Origin: JAXDLW01 sp050998755
GTDB taxonomy: Bacteria > Chloroflexota > Dormibacteria > DASZGP01
Assembly: GCA_050998755.1 (NCBI GenBank)
Contig: JBPCPW010000067.1
Coordinates: 1-27,099, forward strand
Reading direction: 5' to 3'
Length of the DNA stretch: 27,099 nucleotides
The notes under the pieces are model-generated. The model saw nothing but the letters and a program-made list of their open reading frames with translations, did not search any database and had not been told where the DNA came from. Below are positions 1 to 6,772 of this stretch, piece by piece. A program made the position numbers and the translations under genes. Position 1 is the first letter of the stretch. Each line of letters starts with the position of its first letter.

Positions 1-12
1 AAGGCCATCGGT

Positions 13-95
13 AAGCCGTGTGCGGGAGAACCGCACGCACGGTTTGAAAGGGGAAAGAGGAACCGGGCCAGCAATGGCACCGCGCCTCTAACTAC
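13..95 (+). mobile_element. 3' end of a group II intron (domain V and probable domain VI)
   Basis: Positions 14-20 (AGCCGTG) pair with 38-44 (CACGGTT), leaving a two-base bulge (36-37) on the 3' strand; 21-25 then pair with 31-35 around a GA-rich loop. An AGC triad opposite GUU, a two-base bulge and a short capped helix are the hallmarks of domain V, the catalytic hairpin of group II introns. Downstream, 56-60 can pair with 85-89 and 67-70 with 75-78 around a GCAA tetraloop, with unpaired A90/A91 near the 3' side, as expected for domain VI and its branch-point adenosine. The 3' splice site is probably around 94-96. The reverse transcriptase/maturase and the 5' part would lie left of the window, so activity cannot be judged. 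The domain V loop is one base shorter than usual. Confidence 0.75.
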
Positions 96-97
96 CA

Positions 98-622
98 ATG
101 ATCCGGGAGATCGTCGTCGTCGAGGACAAGCGCCTGCGCACCAAGTGCCCGAAGGTGCCCAAAATCGACGGCTCCATTCAGCACCTCATCGACGATATGG
201 TCGACACCATGCGCGAGGCTCCGGGTATCGGCCTGGCCGCGCCGCAGGTGGGGGTCCTGCTGCGGGTCATCGTCTGCGAGGTGGACGAGAACCTGCATTG
301 CCTGGTCAACCCCGAGATCATCCGCATGGAGGGGGAGCAGGTCGGCAACGAGGGGTGTCTATCGATCCCTGGCTACATCGGCGAGGTGAAGCGTGCCGAG
401 CGGGTGATGGTCAAGGCCAAGAACCGGGCCGGCAAGGACGTGCGCATCAAGGCCGAGGGGCTCCTCGCGCGGTGCCTCCAGCACGAGATAGACCACCTCG
501 ACGGGGTCCTCTTCACCGACCGCCTCACCGACCCCAGGACGTTCCGTAAGGTTTCCGACAAGGAGGCCGAGGAAGCGGCGTCGGAAGCCGGTGAGACGGA
601 ACAGGAGCTCGTAGGGGTCTAG
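98..622 (+). CDS. def: Peptide deformylase
   Basis: Cytosolic metalloenzyme that removes the formyl group from the N-terminal Met of new proteins. All three family motifs are present: GIGLAAPQ (residues 43-50), EGCLS (85-89, metal ligand Cys87) and HEIDH (129-133, metal ligands His129 and His133, catalytic Glu130). At 174 aa it has normal length with a short acidic C-terminal tail. The ATG start fits the family N-terminus. The only purine-rich SD-like stretch upstream (about 49-60) lies inside the group II intron end, so in the unspliced arrangement the intron supplies the ribosome binding site. It is followed 15 bases later by fmt, the usual functional partner. Confidence 0.97.
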   Translation: MIREIVVVEDKRLRTKCPKVPKIDGSIQHLIDDMVDTMREAPGIGLAAPQVGVLLRVIVCEVDENLHCLVNPEIIRMEGEQVGNEGCLSIPGYIGEVKRAERVMVKAKNRAGKDVRIKAEGLLARCLQHEIDHLDGVLFTDRLTDPRTFRKVSDKEAEEAASEAGETEQELVGV

Positions 623-637
623 GAGCCCGGCCGGAAA

Positions 638-1603
638 GTGACTTGGCGCGCCGTCTTCTTCGGCACCCCGGCGTTCGCGGTGCCCAGCCTCGAAGCTCTA
701 CTTGCACATCACGATGTGCCGCTGGTGGTCACCCAACCGGACCGCCCGGCGGGGCGCGGGCTCGAACTCCGGCCGTCGCCGGTGGCGCAGCGTGCGGCGG
801 CGGCGGGCATCCCGGTGATCAAGCCGGTGCGCGCCCGCGACCCCGAGTTGGTGGCACGCGTTGACGCCGCGAGGGCGGACGTGGTGGTGGTGACGGCGTA
901 CGGGCAGATCCTGCCCAAGAGCCTCTTGGACGTGGCGCCGCACGGGGCCATCAACGTGCATGCCTCGCTGCTGCCGCGCTGGCGAGGCGCCTCGCCGATC
1001 ACCGCCGCAGTCCTGGCCGGCGACCAGGTGACGGGTATCAGCATCATGCGAATGGACGAAGGCCTGGATACTGGGCCGGTAATCGTGCAAAAGATCAACA
1101 ACATCCTCGACCGTGACGATGCCGTTTCGGTCGGCGAGCGGCTGTCGGCACTGGGTGGCCAGGCACTCATCGAGGCGCTCGACCAGGTCGCCGCCGGTAC
1201 CGCGACCTTCCGGCCGCAGGACGATGGCGAGATGACCTACGCACCTCTCGTCAAAAAGAGCGACGGCGATCTCGAGTGGACGCTTCGAGCGCTGGAGATC
1301 GAGCGCGCGATGCGAGCCTATCGGCCATGGCCGGGGGTGCGGCTGCCGATCGGAGGCGCCCGGGTCGAGGTCATGGCCGGTGGACCCGTGCCGGATTGGT
1401 GGTTCACGGAGCAGGGCGAGCAGCCGCGCGATGAGCCGCCGGGCGCGGTGCTCGAGGTCATGGATAAGGCCGACGCCAGCGGCATCGTGGTCCAGACCAG
1501 CTCGGGTCCCTTCCTCGTGCAACGCCTCAAACCGCCGGGCAAGCGGGAGATGTCGGCCGTGGAGTACGCCCGTGGCCGGCGCGACCTGGTCGCCCCGAGG
1601 TGA
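638..1603 (+). CDS. fmt: Methionyl-tRNA formyltransferase
   Basis: Transfers a formyl group from 10-formyl-THF to Met-tRNAfMet, the step that def later reverses. The N-terminal formyltransferase domain carries the INVHASLLPRWRGASPI block with catalytic Asn106 and His108, and Asp144 in the EGLDTGP segment. The C-terminal part (about 210-321) corresponds to the tRNA-binding OB-like domain. The 321-aa length is typical. The start is GTG at 638, directly before the conserved VFFGTP strand. The stop codon overlaps the GTG start of smpB (GTGA), implying translational coupling. Confidence 0.96.
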   Translation: MTWRAVFFGTPAFAVPSLEALLAHHDVPLVVTQPDRPAGRGLELRPSPVAQRAAAAGIPVIKPVRARDPELVARVDAARADVVVVTAYGQILPKSLLDVAPHGAINVHASLLPRWRGASPITAAVLAGDQVTGISIMRMDEGLDTGPVIVQKINNILDRDDAVSVGERLSALGGQALIEALDQVAAGTATFRPQDDGEMTYAPLVKKSDGDLEWTLRALEIERAMRAYRPWPGVRLPIGGARVEVMAGGPVPDWWFTEQGEQPRDEPPGAVLEVMDKADASGIVVQTSSGPFLVQRLKPPGKREMSAVEYARGRRDLVAPR

Positions 1604-2070
1604 CCGTCCGCGAGGAGGGCGAGAAGGTGGTGGCCAACAACCGGGCCGCGTTCCACGAGTACTTCATCCTCGACAGCGTCGAGGCGGGCATCGAGTTGCT
1701 GGGAACCGAGGTGAAATCGCTGCGCACCGGCAAAGCCAATATCAAGGACGGCTACGTCCGGATCGAGAACGGTCAGGCTTACCTCCACAACGTCGATATC
1801 CAGCCGTGGGAGGGCGGCAACCGCAACAACCACGAGCGCCTTCGGTCGCGACGCCTACTCCTGCATAAGTCCGAGATCCAGGAGCTGCACGGCAAGCAGA
1901 AGGAGCAGGGCCTTTCCGTGGTGCCGCTGCGCCTCTACTTCCGTGGCGGTCGCGCCAAGGTCGAGGTGGCGCTGGTGAAGGGTAAGAAGAGCTGGGACAA
2001 GCGCCAGACGATCGCCGAGCGCGATGCCAAACGCGAGATGGGCCGTGCCGTACGGCGCGACGTGCGCTGA
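1600..2070 (+). CDS. smpB: SsrA-binding protein SmpB
   Basis: Binds the tRNA-like domain of tmRNA and brings it to stalled ribosomes. Visible family signatures are NNRAAFHEYFI (13-23), GTEVKSLRTGKANIKDGYV (35-53), the NVDI segment near residue 64 and the basic KGKKSWDKRQTIAERD stretch (127-142) leading into the basic C-terminal tail that occupies the mRNA channel. The 156-aa length is normal. The GTG start overlaps the fmt stop; alternative GTGs lie at 1627/1630, but the extra N-terminal residues are compatible with the family. Its RNA partner ssrA is encoded about 3.1 kb downstream on the same strand. Confidence 0.97.
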   Translation: MTVREEGEKVVANNRAAFHEYFILDSVEAGIELLGTEVKSLRTGKANIKDGYVRIENGQAYLHNVDIQPWEGGNRNNHERLRSRRLLLHKSEIQELHGKQKEQGLSVVPLRLYFRGGRAKVEVALVKGKKSWDKRQTIAERDAKREMGRAVRRDVR

Positions 2071-2789
2071 TGACGTCAGAGGTGGTCGTTGGGATTCTGG
2101 GCGGCAACGAGATGCGCCCGGGATGTGAGGCCTTCGACCGCGCGCTGCTGGCGGCCGCCGGCCAGCCGAACGAGGTCGCGGTGGTGCCGGCGGCGGTGGT
2201 CCAAAACGGCTCGGTGACCGCCGCCATGGCGCAGGCCCGCAAATACTTCGGAGGTCTTGGCCTGGAGGTCAAGCACGTGGAGTTGCATCGCCGATCGGAC
2301 GCCAGCAAACCCGAAGTCGTGGCGGCGCTGCGCGAGTCGCGGCTCACCTACCTGCTGGGGGGCGACCCCGGCTACCTGCTGGACACCCTCCACGACACGC
2401 CGGCCTGGGATGCCATCCACGACGGCCTAAAGGAGGGCTCCGCGCTGGCCGGGAGCAGCGCCGGCGCGATGGTCATGGCGGAGACGCTGCTGCTGCGCAG
2501 CCGCAACCCCCGGCCGGAGGCGCGCCACGGTCGCGAGGCCCTGGCAGTGCTTCCGGGGGTAGTGGTCATTCCCCATCTCAACAACTTCGGCGCGGCGTGG
2601 CTGGAGGCGGCCCGGCGGGAGGCCCGCGACCGCGACATTGTCGGCCTCGACGAAGCCACCGGCCTGGTGTACGCCGGCGAGTGGACGGCCCATGGACCGG
2701 GGGTGGTCAAGCTGTGGCGGGGTGGAAAGGAACCGGCGGTCGTCAAGGGTGATGGCGAGAGGCTGCGGTGGCGGGCACCGCGGGGTTGA
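2070..2789 (+). CDS. Peptidase S51 / cyanophycinase-like protein
   Basis: A 239-aa protein of the class I glutamine amidotransferase-like fold used by dipeptidase E and cyanophycinase. It shows the N-terminal GILGGNE strand, the LLGGDPGYLLDTL segment (95-107) and the nucleophile elbow GSSAGA (128-133, predicted nucleophile Ser130), with His169 and Asp193/Glu194 as possible further active-site residues. Family members cleave Asp-containing dipeptides or cyanophycin; which substrate applies here cannot be told, and no cyanophycin synthetase is seen nearby. The ATG overlaps the smpB stop (TGATG), so it belongs to the def-fmt-smpB transcript. Confidence 0.8.
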   Translation: MTSEVVVGILGGNEMRPGCEAFDRALLAAAGQPNEVAVVPAAVVQNGSVTAAMAQARKYFGGLGLEVKHVELHRRSDASKPEVVAALRESRLTYLLGGDPGYLLDTLHDTPAWDAIHDGLKEGSALAGSSAGAMVMAETLLLRSRNPRPEARHGREALAVLPGVVVIPHLNNFGAAWLEAARREARDRDIVGLDEATGLVYAGEWTAHGPGVVKLWRGGKEPAVVKGDGERLRWRAPRG

Positions 2790-2867
2790 ACCAGTATCGT
2801 CACCGCGCGCTGCCTGACGGCTTGATTTTGGATCCTGACGGTGTGATTGGATTCCGCCGCTCCGTGG

Positions 2868-2873
2868 TGTAAT
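2868..2873 (+). promoter_or_regulatory. Possible leaderless -10 element before the DnaJ-like gene
   Basis: TGTAAT lies six bases before the ATG at 2880, preceded by TGG, and no SD-like sequence occurs before that ATG. The spacing would put the transcription start at or next to the start codon. No good -35 is visible. Confidence 0.4.
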
Positions 2874-2879
2874 CCGAAC

Positions 2880-3860
2880 ATGCCCCGGACCCGGGCCGCG
2901 CAGGCCAAAGAACTCCGCCAGGCCGCCGCCCTCCTGGGAGTGCAGTCAGGTGCCACCGTCGACGACGTCATGCAGGCACGCCGCACGCAGGCCAAGCTCT
3001 GGCACCCGGACATCAACCCCGAGACCGGTTCGGTGGAGCACATGGGGGCCATCAACAGCGCGGCCGACCTGCTCTGCGACTTCATCCGCAAGGGCGGGGA
3101 GGTCGACGGGGTGCCGGCGCCCCAGCCACCCCTCACCCGTGCCCCACGCAAGCCCAGGGCCGAGCCCTCCCGGGTCTTCGAGGTCCATTTCGCAGAGGGT
3201 GTCAGCCTGCCGGTGTCCGCTCCTGACCGCATCGTGCGACTGGAGATCGGCGAACTGGAGGCGCTGCAGGGCACCAGCCGGACCCTGCGCTTCATGCGAC
3301 TGGAGCCGCGGATGTGCCATTACTGCGCGGGCCTGGGCGCCGACCCCGCCGGGCCCAAGCGGATGTGCCCGGACTGCGACGGTAAGACCTGGCACTGCCC
3401 AACCTGCGAAGGGCGCGGTTGGCTGCACCTGAAGCCCGGCACCTGTCGCCACTGCGGCGGCACCGGCGCCGCGCTGGTGGAACGCAGCATCCGCCTGAAG
3501 CTGCCGCCGGGCATCGACGGGATGCGCCGTACGCTGATCAAGGGGTGGGGTGACCTGTCTGAGGACGGCGACTCCGGCAACCTCTGGGTGGACGTGGTCC
3601 CAGCCCCTACGACGACCAGGTCGCGGCCCTGGCGCTATGGCTATTTCGGGCACGACTGGCCTGCGCCTGAGGGCGATGTTCTCAACGGCGTGCTCACGCT
3701 GGCCAATGCGCCGTTACCTGATGATGAGATGCGTGAGATCGGGTTCTGGCGCGACCCCAAGACGTCTCGGTGGATGCGCCAGGTCGGCCCGGACGGGGCG
3801 CCGGGGGTGATGTCGCTGATCCGCCAACGGCAGTTCTTCGTGCCCCAGCCGACTCACTGA
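2880..3860 (+). CDS. Compact DnaJ-like protein (J-like domain, four CxxC zinc motifs, C-terminal client-binding region)
   Basis: A 326-aa J-protein with DnaJ order but reduced content. Residues 8-70 form a divergent J-like domain with HPD at 42-44, the tripeptide that stimulates DnaK ATPase. The usual Gly/Phe-rich linker is replaced by a short Pro/basic stretch (80-97). Residues 146-195 carry four CxxC pairs (Cys146/149, 163/166, 173/176, 189/192), matching a zinc-binding DnaJ cysteine-rich domain with shortened spacing. A beta-rich segment (about 200-241, including LKLPPGIDGMRRTLIKGWGD) resembles DnaJ C-terminal domain I. The tail (250-326) is unfamiliar. The ATG start is chosen over an in-frame TTG at 2847 because the family-like sequence begins here. 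It is not the standard DnaJ; a specialised co-chaperone is inferred. Confidence 0.78.
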   Translation: MPRTRAAQAKELRQAAALLGVQSGATVDDVMQARRTQAKLWHPDINPETGSVEHMGAINSAADLLCDFIRKGGEVDGVPAPQPPLTRAPRKPRAEPSRVFEVHFAEGVSLPVSAPDRIVRLEIGELEALQGTSRTLRFMRLEPRMCHYCAGLGADPAGPKRMCPDCDGKTWHCPTCEGRGWLHLKPGTCRHCGGTGAALVERSIRLKLPPGIDGMRRTLIKGWGDLSEDGDSGNLWVDVVPAPTTTRSRPWRYGYFGHDWPAPEGDVLNGVLTLANAPLPDDEMREIGFWRDPKTSRWMRQVGPDGAPGVMSLIRQRQFFVPQPTH

Positions 3861-4423
3861 TGGCCGTCGGTTCGCCTCTACCGGCGCCCCTCCCCGGGCC
3901 GATGCCGTCGCCGTCGTCGCGGCGGGGGATGTCGCGCGGGACAAAGGTGGCCCTGTGGTCGCTCGGGGGCTGCGGGGTGCTGGTGCTTCTGCTGGTGATC
4001 GGGAGCCTGGTCTTCGGCGCGATCGTCGCGACTCGGACCTTCAACATCCACCTCGACAGCAGGGCCCCCGCGGACTTCCCCGTTTACCCGGGGTCGCAGC
4101 TGCAGACGGGTGTCAGCCTGGGAGCCAAGAACCATGGGGCGGCGGGCAGCTTCAGCCTGGTCCAATGGAGCGTCGCCGCCAACACCGACATGGTCATGAC
4201 CTGGTACAAGGAGCACCTCGACCAGGGTGACTGGGCATATGGTGGCGAGGAGAGCGGGGTCATCAGCTTTCACCGCCGCAGCACCGGCGCCGTCGCCCAT
4301 CTGGTCGTCCGCAACCAGGTGACGCAGACGCTGGTGCAGCTGGAGGTCGCCGGCGAGCAGCCGCTGGACGCGGGCGCCCACCCGGCCACCACAGATGTAC
4401 CGTCGCCGGATGCTTCTCCCTGA
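3860..4423 (+). CDS. Hypothetical membrane-anchored protein
   Basis: A 187-aa protein: a Pro/Ser-rich N-terminus (1-22), a basic stretch, one strong transmembrane helix (about 31-56) and an extracytoplasmic domain (60-165) beginning near PADFPVYPGSQ and containing a WYKEHLDQGDW motif. The tail is Pro/Asp/Ser-rich. Folds with this opening (aspartate, FPxYPG, then WY..L...W) recur in uncharacterised surface proteins of high-GC bacteria, but I do not recognise a function. The ATG start overlaps the stop of the DnaJ-like gene (TGATG), so the two are probably co-translated and may share a job. Confidence 0.7.
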   Translation: MAVGSPLPAPLPGPMPSPSSRRGMSRGTKVALWSLGGCGVLVLLLVIGSLVFGAIVATRTFNIHLDSRAPADFPVYPGSQLQTGVSLGAKNHGAAGSFSLVQWSVAANTDMVMTWYKEHLDQGDWAYGGEESGVISFHRRSTGAVAHLVVRNQVTQTLVQLEVAGEQPLDAGAHPATTDVPSPDASP

Positions 4424-4477
4424 GTTCAGATGCCGAATTCCCGGCGCACAACACCCCCTCCGCCTAACCTTCGCGTG

Positions 4478-4861
4478 TCAGCCGGATAGAACAGTGATTG
4501 GGCAGCGGAGCCGTGGCGCTGTCGCGAGGCGCGCATCGCATGTGACAAGGGCGCAACCGAGCGCCTCCGCAAGCGCGACGTAGGAGGCGTCATAGGCGGT
4601 CAGGTTGCCTCGAAGTTGCCATATGCGCTCGATCAGGCCGATGGCCGGATACCGGATTATGCCCAAACTGCGCCACGCCTCCACGGCTACCAGAGCCGCT
4701 GCCGCGCTGATCCGAGCGCTTATCTCATTTCGCCGAAGAGCATTGGTGACTTCGGCATCAATCAGATGCGGCGCGTGGAGTTGGTCGCCCGCAACTGCCC
4801 TCCGGGCAGGCCCTGAGTTCAGGAGGGCCGCCACAGCCGTCGAAGCATCAACGACGATCAT
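4478..4861 (-). CDS. vapC: VapC-type PIN-domain toxin ribonuclease
   Basis: A 127-aa PIN-domain protein. The acidic metal-binding residues are in place: Asp5 (MIVVDAS), Glu37 (DAEVTNAL), Asp91 (TAYDASYVALAEAL) and Asp109 (VTCDARL). VapC toxins cleave tRNA or rRNA when freed from their antitoxin. The start overlaps the stop of the upstream vapB by four bases (ATGA on the minus strand), the usual coupled arrangement. The pair lies opposite in strand to its neighbours, between two housekeeping blocks, suggesting an inserted accessory module. The catalytic residues are intact, so it should be functional. Confidence 0.9.
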   Translation of the reverse strand: MIVVDASTAVAALLNSGPARRAVAGDQLHAPHLIDAEVTNALRRNEISARISAAAALVAVEAWRSLGIIRYPAIGLIERIWQLRGNLTAYDASYVALAEALGCALVTCDARLATAPRLRCPITVLSG

Positions 4862-5079
4862 CGCGATCCGCGGGCAGACTCGATTGAGCTGACGATCTCC
4901 GCGGCGTCGACCTCCAGGTCGGGCAGATTCCCAAGCAAGGCGGGATTATCAGCCCGTCGCGTTGCCTCCGCCAGTTCGCGCACCGCGGTCGCGCTGACCG
5001 AGGCACCGTCTCGAGCCGCCAATCGCTGGAGCCTGGCGAGTACGTCATCGGGAACGTTCCTCAAGTAGAGAGTGGCCAT
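4858..5079 (-). CDS. vapB: VapB/FitA-type ribbon-helix-helix antitoxin
   Basis: A 73-aa protein. The N-terminal MATLYLRNVPDDVLARLQR strand-helix and the following ASVSATAVRELAEA helix form a FitA/Arc-type ribbon-helix-helix DNA-binding domain; the acidic C-terminus (50-70) is the expected toxin-wrapping segment. It would neutralise the downstream VapC and repress its own promoter. The start is placed at the ATG at 5079 rather than at an upstream start at 5127, because the RHH strand begins directly after this Met and a -10-like element sits just before it. Confidence 0.85.
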   Translation of the reverse strand: MATLYLRNVPDDVLARLQRLAARDGASVSATAVRELAEATRRADNPALLGNLPDLEVDAAEIVSSIESARGSR

Positions 5080-5087
5080 GTCGCACA

Positions 5088-5093
5088 ATGCTA
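5088..5093 (-). promoter_or_regulatory. Possible -10 element of vapBC
   Basis: On the minus strand TAGCAT stands eight bases before the vapB ATG, with no SD in between, consistent with a very short or absent leader. No clear -35 is visible. Confidence 0.35.
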
Positions 5094-5187
5094 GCAGAAC
5101 GCTCGCACGTCGCGACGATGGCCGCAACCGTCAACCCACTATTCATTCCTCGCAGGGTTAGACTTCCTGTACAGACAAGGTCCGCTC

Positions 5188-5558
5188 GGGGGTGAATTGG
5201 TTTCGATCGGGCAGTGGGCTGTGAGATTGCGAGCGGAGCGCCTGGCTCCTACAAACGGGCAAAAACTTTAACTGCGAACAACAACGCAGAACTTGCTCTC
5301 GCTGCCTAGGCAGTAAGAGTTAGTTCCGGGGCCTAGCCCCGGGGTCTGCCCCCTGAGCGTCCTGGTAGGGGGGTAGGCCTCAAATACAGGGCTTGCCCGC
5401 ACGGGAATCGTGATCGCCCAAGCGGGGACTACAAAGGATTGCTGGCACCCAGCTGGCCCGTCCGGAGGCAGGCTGGGGGCGAGATCAAATCCGGTCTAGG
5501 CTCGTAGAGGTTTCACGGGACGCTGTTCGACACGAGGGTTCAAATCCCTCCACCTCCA
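5188..5558 (+). ncRNA. ssrA: Transfer-messenger RNA (tmRNA, SsrA)
   Basis: The 5' end has the canonical GGGGGTGAATTGGTTTCGAT. Bases 5188-5194 (GGGGGTG) pair with 5551-5557 (CACCTCC) as the tRNA-like acceptor stem with one G-U pair; a T arm with GAGGG/CCCTC stem and TTCAAAT loop lies at 5534-5550. The terminal CCA is not encoded after the discriminator A5558. The tag frame runs from GCG 5274 to TAG 5307-5309 and encodes ANNNAELALAA; an in-frame TAA six bases before it rules out a longer tag. GC-rich inverted segments between 5320 and 5500 correspond to the pseudoknots. The RNA rescues stalled ribosomes with SmpB, also encoded in this window, and marks the products for proteolysis through the ALAA end. 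Confidence 0.97.
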
Positions 5559-5560
5559 AA

Positions 5561-5579
5561 CCCTCTCCTTCGGGAGGGG
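5561..5579 (+). terminator. UUCG hairpin after ssrA that also covers the next gene's RBS
   Basis: CCTCTCC and GGAGGGG form a seven-pair stem (one U-G pair) around a TTCG tetraloop, starting two bases after the mature tmRNA end. No T-run follows, so it is at best a non-canonical terminator or a processing signal. Its 3' arm is the SD-like GGAGG that precedes the ATG at 5588. Confidence 0.55.
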
Positions 5580-5587
5580 CCACGCCC

Positions 5588-6772
5588 ATGGGACGGGATA
5601 GGATCGGCAGCCAGAGCGATGGAGACCACAACGTGATCCCGCTGACGCCCCAGGGGTTGGGTGCCGCAGCCACCAACCTGCTCGACCGCGTGGTGACCGG
5701 GCACCTCGCCGACACGCGGCCGATGCCGCGGGTGGTCATCGATGAGGGCCCGCAGCGGACGGTGTACCGGTATGCCCCCCGCGGTGGCCGGGGCGGCACC
5801 GGGCTGCCAGTTCTCCTGGTACCGCCCCTCGCGGCGCCGGCCATCTGCTTTGACCTGCGCCGCGGCTGCAGTGTGGCCGAACACCTGCTATCCGAGGGTC
5901 GCCGGACGTACCTCGTCGACTATGGCTCGATCGCCTTCTCCGACCGCGACCTGGGGCTTGAGCACTGGATCGACGAGGTGGTGCCGAAGGCGGTGGAGGC
6001 CGTCAGCCGCGATGCCGGCGGGGCGCCGGTGATCCTGGTCGGGTGGTGCCTCGGCGGCATCTTCGCCCTGCTCGCGGCCGCGGACCGAAAGTCACTCCCG
6101 ATTGCCGCGATAGCCGCCATCGCCACCCCCTTCGATGTCGGCGCGGTCCCGACAATCGCCCCTCTTCGCCCCCTCGCCAACCTGACCGGGGGCAGGCTTT
6201 TGACCGGCGTCTACCGCGCGCTGGGCGGCGCGCCGGCGCCGATCGTCAGGCGTGCCTTTCAGCTGAGCTCCGTCGACAAGATGATCACCAAGCCCCTGGC
6301 GATTGCCATGAACCTCCACGACCGCGAGTCCCTGGCGCAGATCGAGGCCGTTGACCGCTTCACCGATAACATGCTGGCGTACCCCGGCCGGACCTTCGGC
6401 CAGCTGTATCACCGCTTCTTCCGCGCCAACGACCTGGCCGGAGGCCACCTCGATATCGCCGGCCGTCGGATCCTGCTGGAAAACGTCAGGGTCCCGGTAT
6501 TGATCATCGCGGGCGAGAGCGACGTGCTGGCGCCGAAACGAGCCGTCCATCGACTTACGCGGCTGCTACCCAACGCTCCGCGCCGGCGCTACCGCGTCTG
6601 CCCCGGGGGCCACCTCGGCGTGCTGACCGGACGTGGCGCGCGACATGGCACGTGGAAATACCTGGACGAGTTCATCGAGGAGAACACAGCCCCAAAGCCG
6701 GCCCGCAAACCGACGCCGGCGCGCAAGCCGGCGGCGCGCTCTCGGCCCACGGCGGCTCGCCGCTCGGGCTAA
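5588..6772 (+). CDS. PhaC-like alpha/beta hydrolase (polyhydroxyalkanoate synthase family)
   Basis: A 394-aa alpha/beta-hydrolase. The nucleophile elbow is GWCLGG (152-157) with Cys154, matching the lipase-box-like GxCxG of PHA synthases rather than a Ser hydrolase; Asp312 (GESDVLAP) and His342 (GGHLG) complete the triad. Size fits class III PhaC, but no phaE, phaA or phaB is visible, so an acyltransferase of different specificity is possible. The C-terminus (about 367-394) is a disordered Lys/Arg/Pro/Ala tail with repeated PARKP-like units, as in nucleic-acid-binding or granule-associated tails. The ATG has a GGAGG ten bases upstream inside a hairpin; GTG at 5633 is an alternative start. Its stop overlaps that of the convergent gene. 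Confidence 0.75.
   Translation: MGRDRIGSQSDGDHNVIPLTPQGLGAAATNLLDRVVTGHLADTRPMPRVVIDEGPQRTVYRYAPRGGRGGTGLPVLLVPPLAAPAICFDLRRGCSVAEHLLSEGRRTYLVDYGSIAFSDRDLGLEHWIDEVVPKAVEAVSRDAGGAPVILVGWCLGGIFALLAAADRKSLPIAAIAAIATPFDVGAVPTIAPLRPLANLTGGRLLTGVYRALGGAPAPIVRRAFQLSSVDKMITKPLAIAMNLHDRESLAQIEAVDRFTDNMLAYPGRTFGQLYHRFFRANDLAGGHLDIAGRRILLENVRVPVLIIAGESDVLAPKRAVHRLTRLLPNAPRRRYRVCPGGHLGVLTGRGARHGTWKYLDEFIEENTAPKPARKPTPARKPAARSRPTAARRSG

Noticed and set aside
698..1522. Minus-strand reading frame opposite fmt
   Set aside because: Composition-driven open frame antisense to a confidently identified gene; no family features.
2847..2879. TTG start adding 11 residues to the DnaJ-like gene
   Set aside because: The extra segment has no family similarity, and the ATG at 2880 has a -10-like element at a spacing seen at other genes here.
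4424..5187. Integrative element boundary around vapBC
   Set aside because: The pair looks like an accessory insert, but no integrase, transposase or duplicated copy of the ssrA 3' end was seen in the window.
5310..5500. GC-rich inverted segments as an independent terminator
   Set aside because: They fall inside tmRNA and fit its pseudoknots.
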